Part shown: in pieces, positions 9,338 to 19,515 of the stretch
Layout: every line of letters starts with the position of its first letter
Position numbering within the stretch: the first letter of the stretch is position 1
DNA from: Streptomyces bluensis
Lineage (GTDB): Bacteria; Actinomycetota; Actinomycetes; Streptomycetales; Streptomycetaceae
Direction of reading: 5' to 3'
Assembly (NCBI RefSeq): GCF_014650715.1
Contig: NZ_BMVM01000003.1
Span: forward strand, 124,001 to 188,000
DNA: 64,000 nt
Program-made: the position numbers and the translations under genes
Notes under the pieces: model-generated
What the model saw: only the letters and a program-made list of their open reading frames with translations
Database searches by the model: none
Told to the model about the DNA's origin: nothing

Positions 9338-9469
9338 ACCTCCAGCCTACCCGTGACACCAGAGTGGCTGTATTCATTGCAGAGACTGTAACCTCAAAAA
9401 CGGGTCGGGCACGCCGACAGGCCCGCCCGGAAGGCCACGCACTCCTCTACCCGAAGGGTTCCGCACCCC

Positions 9470-10144
9470 ATGGCCATGAAAGCCGAGCGTGACGTGCAAG
9501 CCGTCGTGGAAACGCGACTCGCCCATGAGACACACAGACTGGCCACCGGGCTGCTCGTCGACGCCGGCGGCCGATCGTCCGTACCCTGCCAGGCGCTCGC
9601 GCAGTTGCGGGACTTCCTCGTGGTGAACCTGCGTCACCACCACGAGACCGAGGACGCATGGCTGTGGCCGCTCATCGTGGCAGCGGCACCGGACACGAAG
9701 CGCGCACTCGACGAACTGAGCGAAGAACACGAACGTCTGGACAGTGCGCTCGACCGCCTCACCGATATCGACCTCACCGGCGCGACAGACCATGACGGCG
9801 ACAGCGAGAGCATGAGCGGTCACGACCGGCACGCGCTGCGCGAGGCGGCCGTCGCGGTGCGGGACTGCGTGCGTGACCACCTGACCCACGAGGAACCGAT
9901 TCTGTTTCCCGCCCTGCGCCGGCACATCACGCCCGCGCAATGGGAGGAGTTCGCCCAACGAGTCATCGCCACCACCCCTCCGGTGGCCGGGCATTTGATG
10001 GTCGGGTTCCTCGATGAGGTGGGCACGCCTGCCGAGGTGGAGTCGATGCTCGTCACCATGCCGCCCCCGGTGAAGGCGATGCTGCCCGCCCTGCGCAGCC
10101 AAGCCGCCGCCGACCTGCGAGTCCTGCGAGGCAGCCGCTCATGA
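9470..10144 (+). CDS. Hemerythrin HHE-domain protein
   Basis: A 224-residue helical protein. The metal ligands of a hemerythrin cation-binding domain are visible as THRLATG (about 23), RHHHETEDAWLWPLI (about 55-68), SEEHERLDSAL (about 84) and RDHLTHEEPILFPAL (about 130-144). Such di-iron proteins bind O2 or NO or sense oxygen and oxidants. A second ATG lies two codons in (9476). The stop overlaps the next start in an ATGA, so the two genes are translationally coupled. The divergent TetR gene probably regulates it. Confidence 0.85.
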   Translation: MAMKAERDVQAVVETRLAHETHRLATGLLVDAGGRSSVPCQALAQLRDFLVVNLRHHHETEDAWLWPLIVAAAPDTKRALDELSEEHERLDSALDRLTDIDLTGATDHDGDSESMSGHDRHALREAAVAVRDCVRDHLTHEEPILFPALRRHITPAQWEEFAQRVIATTPPVAGHLMVGFLDEVGTPAEVESMLVTMPPPVKAMLPALRSQAAADLRVLRGSRS

Positions 10145-11145
10145 CACGCACGCACCTTTCGTGGCCGGGCACGGCGTACGAGGCGATCAAGGGCGACCTG
10201 ACCGTTGCGGCCGCCTACCTCACTCCGGCCGGAGGCGCGGTGGTCACCAGCGTCTCACCGGTAGGACTCGCTGACCGGGCGGCCAATGAGGTCAGCTTCA
10301 CCACCTCGCTGGGCTTCCCGAAGAAACTGGAACGCATCCTGCACAACCCTCGCGTCTCTCTCGCCTATCACACGCGCGCACACGGATTCGCCGCCCACAG
10401 CCACTACGTCCTCGCCCAAGGCAGAGCATCGGTGGACCTTCAGCCTTCGGCACAGCGGCTGGCAGCGTTGATGCACGCCTCCGAGCCGTTCCTCGGGAGG
10501 ACAAGGCACGGAAGAGTATGGGACTGGCTGCTCCGCGAGTACCACCAGGACCGCGTCTTCATCGATGTCGGCCTGGAACGCATCGTCACGTGGCCCGATC
10601 TCTCGGCGCACGGACCGGCAACCGTGACGGGCCCCTCCTGGCCGCAGCACCCCGCCGAACAGCGACCGCCGAAGAACGGCACAACCCCACGGGTACCCGT
10701 CTCCCAACTGGCCCGGCAGATCGCCGCCCTTCCCCATCGTCTGCTGGCCTACCAGGGCGCTGACGGCCACCCCGTCATCCTCCCCGTGACGGTCGCCGGA
10801 CACGACGAGACCGGACTGCGCCTCACCGCACCGCCCGAACTCCTGGCCCCCGGCGGACGCCGAGCGGGTTTCCTCGCCCACGCGTTCCGACCGCAGTGCG
10901 TCGGTGTGAGCATGCGCACCGTCACCGGCTGGCTGACCGTCAAAGACGGAGAGACGGTGTACGCCCCCCACACATCGGCAGGCATGGCAGCACCGCCCAG
11001 CAAAACGGTCATGACCGTGGCCAACGGACTGCTGGCCAAACAGGGCCTGCGCCGCGCGCAGCGCAACGGCACCACCGCGCGCCTGCGTGACCTCGCAGCC
11101 CAGGGCCCGGCGCAAGGCTCCGAGCGGCACCCCGACGGCACGTGA
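10141..11145 (+). CDS. PNPOx-like flavin split-barrel family protein
   Basis: A 334-residue protein with weak similarity to the pyridoxamine-5'-phosphate oxidase-like FMN-binding split barrel, seen in the FPKKLERILHNPRVSLAYHTR region (about 57-77; KKLERILHNPRVSL is the family hallmark) and VLAQGRASV. A second possible barrel occupies about 200-260. The enzymatic reaction is unknown. Members bind FMN, F420 or heme. Coupling by ATGA to a hemerythrin gene suggests a role in redox or nitric-oxide handling, which is inference. No terminator was found before the convergent kinase gene, whose stop is only 70 bp away. Confidence 0.6.
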   Translation: MTRTHLSWPGTAYEAIKGDLTVAAAYLTPAGGAVVTSVSPVGLADRAANEVSFTTSLGFPKKLERILHNPRVSLAYHTRAHGFAAHSHYVLAQGRASVDLQPSAQRLAALMHASEPFLGRTRHGRVWDWLLREYHQDRVFIDVGLERIVTWPDLSAHGPATVTGPSWPQHPAEQRPPKNGTTPRVPVSQLARQIAALPHRLLAYQGADGHPVILPVTVAGHDETGLRLTAPPELLAPGGRRAGFLAHAFRPQCVGVSMRTVTGWLTVKDGETVYAPHTSAGMAAPPSKTVMTVANGLLAKQGLRRAQRNGTTARLRDLAAQGPAQGSERHPDGT

Positions 11146-11215
11146 GCCAGGGAGAACGCGCGGGCGACCGCGCGTACAGGCTGAATTCACAGCCTGGTTC
11201 CGCGGAATACCCCGG

Positions 11216-12793
11216 TCAGTTCTCCGTTCCCGCGGCCCAGAGCACGGAGTCGCCGGACTTGATCAGAACGTTTCCGTCGGCCTGGAACACGAGGACCGCT
11301 CCTGGGTTGCCATGGGTCCGCGAAGCCCACAGGGCCTGCCCGTCGCTGTTGTAGACGACCAGATTGCCGTCCGGCTGGAAGCGAGCGGAGTTGCCCTCAC
11401 CTTTGGTTATCGAAGCCCAGCGCGGCTTGCCATCCTGGTCGTAGATCACCAGGTTGCCGTCCGCCTGCATGGCCAGAGTCCTGTCCCCGGCCGCCACGGA
11501 CTCTCCGGCGGCCAGCTCGAACGTGGCCTGTACGACCTTGAGTGTCGCACTCTTCTCCTGCGGTTCCTGCGGTTCCTGCGGTTCCTGCGGCTTTTGTGGC
11601 TCCTGGGCCGAGGCAGACGGCGTCCCGCTCGCGGTCGCCGAGGCGGCCGAGTCCGACGGCCGTCCCTGCGCGGACGGGGAGGACTCGGCCGAGGAACGCT
11701 GCGTACCGAAGTGGACGGCGACCGCCACGGCCACCACGACCGCGACCGCGGCGATGCCCGTGGTCAGCAGCCACGCCGGCCGACGACGTCGGCCGGGGTC
11801 AGCCGGGGCGGCGAGTACGGGGTCGGGACTGATCAGGGTCGGTGACGCGTCCTGACCAGCGGGGGTCGTGACGGCGTGGTGGTCGAGGTCGACCACGGTG
11901 CGCGCCGCATGCTCGGCCTCGGTCAGTGTGTCGGTGAGAGCCACGGGGTATTCCTCGGGCCAGCGCCCGAGCCGGCCGCCGATCTCCGCCAGCCGTCCGC
12001 TCAGCTGGGCCGTGGTCGGGCGCACGGCGGGGTCCTTGGCCAGACACTCGGTGAGCAGCGGCACCAGTGACGGGGCGACGCCTGCGAGGTCGGGCTCCTC
12101 GTGGACCACTCGGTACAGCAGCGTGGCCGCGGGGATCTGTTCCCCCGCGCGCAAGAAGGGGCCGCGCCCGGTCGCGGCGTAGACCAGCAGGGCGGCCAGG
12201 GAGAAGACGTCCGCGGGCGCCGCGGCGACACCGCCGACGGCCTGGTCCGGTGCGAGAAATCCGGGGGAGCCCACGGGGACACCGACTCGGGTGTGCCTGC
12301 TGTCGTCGGCGGCCCGTGCGACACCGAAGTCGATCAGCCGTGGACGGTCGCGTGCCAGCAGGACGTTCCCGGGCTTGATGTCCCGGTGTGCGAGACCGGC
12401 GTCGTGCACGGCCTGCATGGCGCCGCACAGTTCGGCGGCGAGTGAGAGCAGTGCGGTATGCGGCAGCGGACCATGGGCCGTGACCCATTCCGCGAGCGAC
12501 GGCGCGGGCACATACTCGGTGGCCAGCCACTGCGGGCGGCTGCCCGGGGCACTGTAGTCCACGACGGTCACTGTCCACGGCGAACGGACGCGGTCGCTGT
12601 TGCGTATCTCCCGGGCGAACCGCTCCTCGAAACCCGGCTCGGAGCTGAGATCGTCACGGATCGTCTTCAGCGCGAGCAGCCGACCCGAACCCGTACGGGA
12701 CAGGAACACCTGCCCCATGCCGCCCTCACCGATCCGGCCGAGTAACGGATAGCCGCCTATGGACGTCGGGTCCGAAGGCTGAAGGTTATTCAT
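11216..12793 (-). CDS. Transmembrane Ser/Thr protein kinase with C-terminal bulb-type lectin domain
   Basis: A 525-residue Hanks-type kinase started at ATG (MNNLQPSD; complement 12791-12793). The kinase domain (about 14-275) has the glycine loop GEGGMGQVF, Lys43, catalytic HRDIKPGN (Asp138) and the DFG (155-157). After a Thr/Pro linker comes one transmembrane helix (about 341-363), then a PQE repeat and an extracellular beta-prism lectin (about 415-525) with three QADGN/QPDGN-type repeats (MQADGNLVIYD, FQPDGNLVVYN, FQADGNVLI). The fold usually binds mannose-type sugars, so the kinase may sense a glycan. PASTA domains, usual in this family, are absent. Confidence 0.92.
   Translation of the reverse strand: MNNLQPSDPTSIGGYPLLGRIGEGGMGQVFLSRTGSGRLLALKTIRDDLSSEPGFEERFAREIRNSDRVRSPWTVTVVDYSAPGSRPQWLATEYVPAPSLAEWVTAHGPLPHTALLSLAAELCGAMQAVHDAGLAHRDIKPGNVLLARDRPRLIDFGVARAADDSRHTRVGVPVGSPGFLAPDQAVGGVAAAPADVFSLAALLVYAATGRGPFLRAGEQIPAATLLYRVVHEEPDLAGVAPSLVPLLTECLAKDPAVRPTTAQLSGRLAEIGGRLGRWPEEYPVALTDTLTEAEHAARTVVDLDHHAVTTPAGQDASPTLISPDPVLAAPADPGRRRRPAWLLTTGIAAVAVVVAVAVAVHFGTQRSSAESSPSAQGRPSDSAASATASGTPSASAQEPQKPQEPQEPQEPQEKSATLKVVQATFELAAGESVAAGDRTLAMQADGNLVIYDQDGKPRWASITKGEGNSARFQPDGNLVVYNSDGQALWASRTHGNPGAVLVFQADGNVLIKSGDSVLWAAGTEN
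11557..11605. repeat. 9-bp tandem repeat encoding a Pro-Gln-Glu linker
   Basis: Four near-perfect copies of TGCGGTTCC lie in the kinase gene and encode the PQEPQEPQE stalk between the membrane helix and the lectin domain. Copy number can change by slippage without breaking the frame, which would alter stalk length. Confidence 0.7.
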
Positions 12794-13044
12794 GACGACT
12801 TTTCCCCGGAAGTGTGCAGGAGCGCTCGAATTACGGCGCTGAGCCTTTACTTGGTACTGGCGAGCAGAATGGTCCGCGCCCGCAAGTATGCCGGATGGAT
12901 TCGTCCTTCGCTTTTCTTTCCGACTGATTGACACCGACAAGATGCCGACAAGATGCCGAGCCTGGCCGGGAATTCACGGAAAGCTTTCCTGTTCCTACCG
13001 CCAGTGCAAGCCCGGTCCCGGCGGACCGTGACGCGGCCACGAGA
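12794..13044. other. Upstream region of the kinase gene
   Basis: With the terminator and short spacer that follow it, this completes the gap between the kinase start and the ychF stop. The sequence near 12880-12990 is AT-richer than the surroundings and probably carries the kinase promoter (minus strand). No gene is recognised. Confidence 0.4.
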
Positions 13045-13070
13045 AAAGCTCTGGCGAATGCCAGAGCTTT
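13045..13070 (-). terminator. Intrinsic terminator of ychF
   Basis: AAAGCTCTGGC pairs perfectly with GCCAGAGCTTT (11 bp) around a GAAT loop. Read on the minus strand, the hairpin is followed by a T-rich run and lies about 40 bases beyond the ychF stop codon. Confidence 0.8.
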
Positions 13071-13108
13071 CTCGACTTATGGCGTATAACTGCCCCGGGC
13101 CGCCGCGC

Positions 13109-14197
<1,089 letters not shown>

Positions 14198-14411
14198 GTT
14201 GCGACTTCCCGTACGTGAGGACTGAGCAGCTGACTTGTCGGGCCCGGGTCCTTGTGCGTTCAGGGTGGTGCGTCCTGGGTGCGCGGGCCGATCCACCAGT
14301 CTACGGCGTAGCCGCACCCCTCCCGGCGACCGTATCGAACGCTTGGCCAAGCTCTGCTCAACCGCGTGTCAGAGCGGCCGTTCAGCACATAAACCGACCT
14401 AAGTTGGTCCG

Positions 14412-15263
14412 GTGGAGCAACATCCGGTGGAGCAACACAGGACGCGTCCCCCCAGGCCCTGTCCGACGACAGGGCCTGGGCCCCGACCGCGCCGTGACAC
14501 GCCCCTTCCCCCGCAGGCGGGCAGAGCGGGGTCCGCTCCGGGCCGGCCGGGCCGGCCGGGCAGGGCGGCGGAGTCGGGGTCGTCGGGCGCCCGGCGGCCG
14601 GCAGCAGCCGACGCCGCCCGCGTGCCGGGACGTGCTCGGGGCCTGCGGAGGCCGGTGCGCGGACCCGTGGTCCGAGCCGTACGGCGTTTGCCGAACCCCC
14701 GGCTCACCAGGCTCGGGGGCGGTCTGTTCTGTGGCGCGGCGATGGTGACCCTGGGCTGCCTCGACCGGCTGCTGCTCGGGGCCTCGATGACCGTGTACGG
14801 CGGGCTGTTTCTGCTGGTCAGCACGTTGACCGCGGTGTGGGTACGGCGGGGTGACCCGGTCACCCCGCCCGTCGTCGTGCCGATCGCCTTCGCGGCCGGG
14901 CTGCTTCCCCTCGCCGAGAGCGGCGACGGCCTCGCCGGGCGTCTGGCGGGCCTGGTCACCGCCCTCGCCACGCAGGCGGGCTGGCTGTACGGCGGCACGC
15001 TCGTCGCCGGTGCCATCGCGACCGGACGCAAGATCCGCCTGATGAAGCGCCGTGGATCCCTCCGCGGGTCTCTCCGCGGGTCTCTCCGCGGGTCTTTCCG
15101 CGGGTCTTTCCGCGGGACTCTCGGCAGGTCTCTCGGCGGCGGCCCGGTGCGCCTACGCCCCAGCCTCCAGCCGGGCACGGGACCGGACAGGCCGCACGGG
15201 CCGGACAGTCCGGACAGTCCGGCCTCTGACCCGCAACGCCGTCTGGCCCGGGACGCCGTCTGA
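14412..15263 (+). CDS. DUF6542-type small membrane protein
   Basis: A 283-residue frame whose convincing core is about residues 95-215. A Pro/Arg/Gly-rich N-terminus precedes four hydrophobic segments (LGGGLFCGAAMVTLGCL, TVYGGLFLLVSTLTAVWV, PPVVVPIAFAAGLLPL, GWLYGGTLVAGAIATG), which I believe correspond to the actinobacterial DUF6542 family. The true start may be 30 or more codons downstream of 14412. The tail is a repetitive Ser-Leu-Arg-Gly segment encoded by a 12-bp tandem repeat, then a Pro/Asp-rich end. Function is unknown. It is divergent from ychF and convergent with ppgK. Confidence 0.6.
   Translation: MEQHPVEQHRTRPPRPCPTTGPGPRPRRDTPLPPQAGRAGSAPGRPGRPGRAAESGSSGARRPAAADAARVPGRARGLRRPVRGPVVRAVRRLPNPRLTRLGGGLFCGAAMVTLGCLDRLLLGASMTVYGGLFLLVSTLTAVWVRRGDPVTPPVVVPIAFAAGLLPLAESGDGLAGRLAGLVTALATQAGWLYGGTLVAGAIATGRKIRLMKRRGSLRGSLRGSLRGSFRGSFRGTLGRSLGGGPVRLRPSLQPGTGPDRPHGPDSPDSPASDPQRRLARDAV
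15059..15138. repeat. 12-bp tandem array inside the DUF6542 gene
   Basis: About six copies of TCCGCGGGTCTC (12 bp, start at 15061) run without spacers. The last copies are degenerate (TCGGCAGGTCTC). They encode alternating RGSL/RGSF units on the cytoplasmic tail. The period is a multiple of three, so changes in copy number keep the frame. Confidence 0.9.
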
Positions 15264-15328
15264 CAGGGGAAGCACCCTGGCAGGGGAAGCCCTCTGGCAG
15301 GGGAAGCCCCCGGCAGGGATGCCCCCTG
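15260..15328. repeat. 17-bp direct repeats after the DUF6542 stop
   Basis: Four copies of a CTGGCAGGGGAAGCCCC-like unit begin near 15260, 15277, 15294 and 15311. They straddle the DUF6542 stop codon and end just before the convergent ppgK stop. The GGGGAAGCCCC core can fold, so the array may also act as a shared terminator. Confidence 0.75.
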
Positions 15329-15336
15329 AAAGGCGG

Positions 15337-16080
15337 CTACGCCTTCGCCGCCCGCATCGCCGCTCCCACGATCCCCGCGTTGTTCTGCAACTGCGCCGGA
15401 ACGATCTCCGCCCTTATGCCCTCGATCAGCGGCAGGAACTTCTGGGCCTTGCGGCTCACTCCGCCACCGATGATGAAGAGCTCGGGCGAGAAGAGCATCT
15501 CGACATGGGCGAGGTACTTCGTGACGCGCCGGGCCCAGTGCTCCCAGCTCAGCTCGTGGTCGTCCTTGGCCTTGGTCGACGCGCGCTTCTCCGCCTCATG
15601 ACCGCCCAGTTCCAGGTGGCCCAGCTCCGTGTTCGGCACGAGGACCCCGTCCACGAACACGGCGCTGCCGATGCCGGTGCCGAAGGTGAGCAGGATGACC
15701 GTGCCCCGGCGGTCCCGGCCCGCGCCGAACTCCACCTCGGCGACGCCCGCCGCGTCCGCGTCGTTGACCATCGTCACCGGCAGTCCGCCGAGGCGCTCGC
15801 CGAGCAGGACGCCGGCGTCGACATCGATCCAGGCCTTGTCGACGTTGGCCGCCGTACGGATCGTGGCGCCGCCGGTGACCACTCCGGGGAACGTGATGCC
15901 CACCGGGCCCCGCCACCCGAACTGGTCGACGACCTCCTTCACGCCGTCGGCCACCGCGTCGGGCGTGGCCGGGTGCGGGGTCAGCACCTTGAACCGCTCG
16001 TGCGCCAGGTCGCCCCGGTCCAGGTCCACGGGAGCACCCTTGATCCCGGATCCACCGATGTCCACGCCGAAGATCTGCAT
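15337..16080 (-). CDS. ppgK: Polyphosphate glucokinase (ROK-type)
   Basis: A 247-residue protein of the expected size. The phosphate-binding motif [11 protein letters not shown] is at residues 5-15, the sugar/catalytic Asp is in [13 protein letters not shown], and [12 protein letters not shown] is the second phosphate loop. [14 protein letters not shown] replaces the zinc-binding ROK signature in the PPGK branch. The enzyme phosphorylates glucose with polyphosphate and ATP, feeding glycolysis in the cytoplasm. The gene is followed on the same strand by ispH upstream, 74 bp apart, so cotranscription is possible. Confidence 0.95.
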   Translation of the reverse strand: MQIFGVDIGGSGIKGAPVDLDRGDLAHERFKVLTPHPATPDAVADGVKEVVDQFGWRGPVGITFPGVVTGGATIRTAANVDKAWIDVDAGVLLGERLGGLPVTMVNDADAAGVAEVEFGAGRDRRGTVILLTFGTGIGSAVFVDGVLVPNTELGHLELGGHEAEKRASTKAKDDHELSWEHWARRVTKYLAHVEMLFSPELFIIGGGVSRKAQKFLPLIEGIRAEIVPAQLQNNAGIVGAAMRAAKA

Positions 16081-16154
16081 GGCCCTACGTTACGTCGTAC
16101 GACGGACAGTGACGTACCCGCTCCGGGTCCACGGAGCGCAACCGCGCAGAACCC

Positions 16155-17162
16155 TCACTTCTCGGAGATGTCGTGGCCCGTGCGCTCCGCCACCAGGCTC
16201 GCCGCCTGGGCGCGCAGGTCCTTGCGCAGTTCCTTCGGCAGGGAGAAGGTGATCGACTCCTCGGCGGCCCTGACGAGTTCGACGTCCGCGAACCCGCGCT
16301 GCGCGAGCCACTCCAGGACCTGCTCGACGAGGATCTCGGGCACCGACGCGCCCGAGGTGACACCGACCGTGGAGACGCCCTCCAGCCAGGCCTCGTCGAT
16401 CTCGTCGGCGAAGTCCACGAGGTACGCCTCGCGCGAGCCCGCGAGCTTGGCGACCTCGACGAGCCGCTTGGAGTTGGACGAGTTGCGCGAGCCGACGACG
16501 ATCACCAGCTCCGCCTCCGCGCCCATCTGCTTCACGGCGAGCTGACGGTTCTGCGTGGCGTAGCAGATGTCGTCGCTCGGTGGCGAGACGAGCAGCGGGA
16601 ACTTCTCCTTGAGCGCGCCGACCGTCTCCATGGTCTCGTCCACGGAGAGCGTGGTCTGGGAGAGCCACACGACCTTGGACGGGTCGCGGACCTCTACCTT
16701 GGCGACGTCCCCGGGGCCGTCGACGAGCGTGATGTGGTCCGGCGCCTCACCGGAGGTGCCGATGACCTCCTCGTGGCCCTCGTGCCCGATGAGGAGGATG
16801 TCGAAGTCGTCGTTGGCGTACCGGATGGCTTCCTTGTGGACCTTGGTGACCAGGGGGCAGGTCGCGTCGATGGTGGCGAGGCGGCCGCGCTCGGCCTCCT
16901 CGTGCACGGTCGGCGCGACGCCGTGGGCGGAGAACATGACGATGTTGCCCGGGGGGACCTCCTCCGTCTGCTCGACGAAGATCGCGCCCTTCTTCTCCAG
17001 GGTCTGCACGACGTACTTGTTGTGGACGATCTCGTGGCGCACATAGATCGGGGCCCCGTACTGCTCCAGGGCCTTCTCGACGGCGATCACCGCGCGGTCG
17101 ACTCCCGCGCAGTAACCGCGGGGGGCGGCGAGGAGGACACGGCGGCCAGGCGAAGCAGTCAT
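16155..17162 (-). CDS. ispH: 4-hydroxy-3-methylbut-2-enyl diphosphate reductase
   Basis: A 335-residue IspH/LytB. The three iron-sulfur cysteines are visible in [21 protein letters not shown] and [11 protein letters not shown]. The [11 protein letters not shown] and [12 protein letters not shown] motifs are also intact. IspH makes IPP and DMAPP from HMBPP, the last step of the MEP isoprenoid pathway. Start [18 protein letters not shown] is used; an in-frame ATG three codons earlier (17171) is equally possible. The start is 127 bp from the divergent xseA start, so a bidirectional promoter lies between them. Confidence 0.97.
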   Translation of the reverse strand: MTASPGRRVLLAAPRGYCAGVDRAVIAVEKALEQYGAPIYVRHEIVHNKYVVQTLEKKGAIFVEQTEEVPPGNIVMFSAHGVAPTVHEEAERGRLATIDATCPLVTKVHKEAIRYANDDFDILLIGHEGHEEVIGTSGEAPDHITLVDGPGDVAKVEVRDPSKVVWLSQTTLSVDETMETVGALKEKFPLLVSPPSDDICYATQNRQLAVKQMGAEAELVIVVGSRNSSNSKRLVEVAKLAGSREAYLVDFADEIDEAWLEGVSTVGVTSGASVPEILVEQVLEWLAQRGFADVELVRAAEESITFSLPKELRKDLRAQAASLVAERTGHDISEK

Positions 17163-17289
17163 GCGCACCATCGTAAGGCCGCGCCGGGCGGGTCGAAGAT
17201 CGCGGGCGGGGGCTCGGGCCGCCTGCGGCTGACCGGCTCGGCGCTCGGGGGCAACTGGAATGTCAGTCGCCCCCACTACTCTCGGGCGC

Positions 17290-18498
17290 ATGGCACTGAC
17301 TACGTCCGCGGACGCCCCGCTGCCCGTCGGCGAGGTGTCGCGGCTCATCGGAGGGTGGATCGACCGGCTCGGCGCGGTGTGGGTCGAGGGGCAGATCACC
17401 CAGTTGTCGCGGCGCCCGGGTGCGGGCGTCGTCTTCATGACGCTGCGCGACCCGTCGTACGACATCTCCGTGAGCGTCACCTGCTACCGGCAGGTGTTCG
17501 ACGCGGTCGCCGGCGTCGTGAGCGAGGGCGCGCGCGTCGTGGTGCACGCGAAGCCGGAGTGGTACGCACCGCGCGGGCAGCTGTCCCTGCGCGCCGCGGA
17601 GATACGGCCGGTCGGTGTGGGTGAACTCCTCGCCCGGCTGGAGCAGTTGAAGAAGTCCCTTGCCGCGGAAGGGCTGTTCGCGCCCGAGCGCAAGAAGCCG
17701 CTGCCCTTCCTGCCGCAGCTCATCGGGCTCGTCTGCGGGCGGGCGTCGGCGGCCGAGCGGGACGTCCTGGAGAACGCCCGGCACCGCTGGCCGGCCGTCC
17801 GCTTCGAGGTGCGCAACGTCGCGGTGCAGGGCGTGCACGCGGTGCCGCAGGTCGTCCAGGCCGTCAAGGAGCTGGACGCGCTCGACCACGTGGACGTGAT
17901 CATCGTGGCGCGGGGCGGCGGCAGCGTGGAGGACCTGCTGCCGTTCTCCGACGAGCAGCTCATCAGGGCCGTGGCGTCCTGCCGTACGCCGGTCGTGTCG
18001 GCCATCGGGCACGAGCCGGACAACCCGCTGCTGGACCACGTGGCCGACCTGCGCGCGTCCACGCCGACCGACGCCGCCAAGAAGGTCGTGCCGGACGTCG
18101 GCGAGGAGTACGAGCGGGTGCGCTGGCTGCGGGACCGCGGGCGTCGCTGCGTCGAGGCGCTCATCGAGCGTGAGGAGCGAGGGCTGGCGCACGCGCTGGC
18201 CCGCCCCTCGATGGAGGACCCGCACCGCATGGTCGACGAGCGCGCGGACCAGGTCGGCGCGCTCCTCGACCGGAGCCGCCGCTGCCTCGGCCACCACCTG
18301 GACCGCGCCGACTCGGAGCTGGCGCACACCCGCGCGCGTGTGGTCGCCCTCTCCCCGGCCGCGACCCTGAAGCGTGGGTACGCGGTGCTGCAAAAGGCCG
18401 ACGGCCATGTCGTACGCGCCCCACGGGAGGTCACGGACGGCGAGCCGCTGCGGGCCCGGGTGGCCGAGGGCGAGTTCACGGTACGAGTCGACACATAG
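17290..18498 (+). CDS. xseA: Exodeoxyribonuclease VII large subunit
   Basis: A 402-residue protein starting at ATG 17290 ([17 protein letters not shown]). The N-terminal OB-fold ([12 protein letters not shown]...VVFMTLRDP) is followed by the catalytic domain with [15 protein letters not shown] and the [18 protein letters not shown] motif. A coiled-coil arm and the closing [11 protein letters not shown] complete it. With XseB it degrades single-stranded DNA in both directions. It is followed after 10 bp by xseB, an evident operon. Confidence 0.97.
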   Translation: MALTTSADAPLPVGEVSRLIGGWIDRLGAVWVEGQITQLSRRPGAGVVFMTLRDPSYDISVSVTCYRQVFDAVAGVVSEGARVVVHAKPEWYAPRGQLSLRAAEIRPVGVGELLARLEQLKKSLAAEGLFAPERKKPLPFLPQLIGLVCGRASAAERDVLENARHRWPAVRFEVRNVAVQGVHAVPQVVQAVKELDALDHVDVIIVARGGGSVEDLLPFSDEQLIRAVASCRTPVVSAIGHEPDNPLLDHVADLRASTPTDAAKKVVPDVGEEYERVRWLRDRGRRCVEALIEREERGLAHALARPSMEDPHRMVDERADQVGALLDRSRRCLGHHLDRADSELAHTRARVVALSPAATLKRGYAVLQKADGHVVRAPREVTDGEPLRARVAEGEFTVRVDT

Positions 18499-18508
18499 GG
18501 TGAGGGAC

Positions 18509-18775
18509 ATGACCAGCAGCAACACCAGCGAGACCAGCGAGACGCTCGGGTACGAGCAGGCGCGGGACGAGCTGATCGAGGTCGTCCGCCGTCTGGAGGC
18601 GGGCGGTACGTCCCTGGAGGAGTCGCTCGCCCTGTGGGAGCGCGGCGAGGAGCTGGCCAGGGTCTGCCGGCACTGGCTGGACGGGGCGCGGCGGCGGCTG
18701 GACGCCGCGTTGGCCGAGGAGGCGGCGGAGGACGACGGAGCGGAGGCGGGCGCGGAGGACGCGGGCGCCAAGTGA
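18509..18775 (+). CDS. xseB: Exodeoxyribonuclease VII small subunit
   Basis: An 88-residue protein starting at ATG 18509, with GTGAGGG about 6 bases upstream. The family pattern [39 protein letters not shown] is present (roughly residues 13-52). The tail is acidic and Ala-rich. Several XseB copies bind each XseA and are needed for activity. Confidence 0.96.
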   Translation: MTSSNTSETSETLGYEQARDELIEVVRRLEAGGTSLEESLALWERGEELARVCRHWLDGARRRLDAALAEEAAEDDGAEAGAEDAGAK

Positions 18776-18874
18776 CCGGCGGTGCGGTCCCCTCCCCGGG
18801 GACCCTGGCCCTGGCCTGATCGGCGCACGGGGTCGTCTCGGGTGCGGGCGCCCGGACGTGCGCCCGCGCATGCC

Positions 18875-19390
18875 TCACTCCGTCCTCAGCGCCTCCGCCA
18901 TCTCCGTCAGCTGGGCGAACGGTGCCGACCCCGTCACCACCGTCGTGACCCCCTCACCCTTCAGGACGAGCGCGTTGTAGCGCTCGCCCTCGTAGCGCCG
19001 CCACTCCTGGTCGCCGATCTTCTGGGTGGACGTCTCCTCGGCGCCCTGGGTGGCGTCCTCGATGAAGGTGGACGGTTTCTGAGCGGACTGCTCGACCGCC
19101 ACGTACTGACCCCGGGGGTCGTGGAAACCGAGGTGCCAGGCATCGAAGTCGTCGCCCCGGAAGCGGACCGAGGTCGCCTTCCAGCTCTGCGGCAGGCCCT
19201 CGGGAGCGGCCACCGGATAGGACGCCGCACGGCGCGCCGTCAGAAGCTCGACGCGGTAGTCGACGCGCTTGAGCTCGGGAGGCGTGTCGTCGTGCGGAAC
19301 GAAAAGATAGATGACGCCGGCCGCCAGCACACTGACCCCGAGGGAGAGGATCATGTTGCGGACCGTCTGCTTGCCATTCTTGCCTGCCAC
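18875..19390 (-). CDS. DUF4245 membrane-anchored protein
   Basis: A 171-residue protein with one N-terminal transmembrane helix ([20 protein letters not shown], about 13-32) and an extracytoplasmic domain typical of DUF4245 ([42 protein letters not shown]). The family is actinobacterial and of unknown function. It is conserved beside exonuclease VII and glpX genes in streptomycetes, as recalled from gene order. The start is 125 bp from the divergent glpX start. Confidence 0.88.
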   Translation of the reverse strand: MAGKNGKQTVRNMILSLGVSVLAAGVIYLFVPHDDTPPELKRVDYRVELLTARRAASYPVAAPEGLPQSWKATSVRFRGDDFDAWHLGFHDPRGQYVAVEQSAQKPSTFIEDATQGAEETSTQKIGDQEWRRYEGERYNALVLKGEGVTTVVTGSAPFAQLTEMAEALRTE

Positions 19391-19515
19391 GCCCTCATCG
19401 TCGCAGGTACACCGGTCTGCTCATCCGTGGGGTCCCCTGCTCGTTTTGTCGGTCTGGCGATAGAGTCGATCCGAACCCTCATCCGGCCGTCGTCGTATCA
19501 GAAAGGTGCGCTCCG

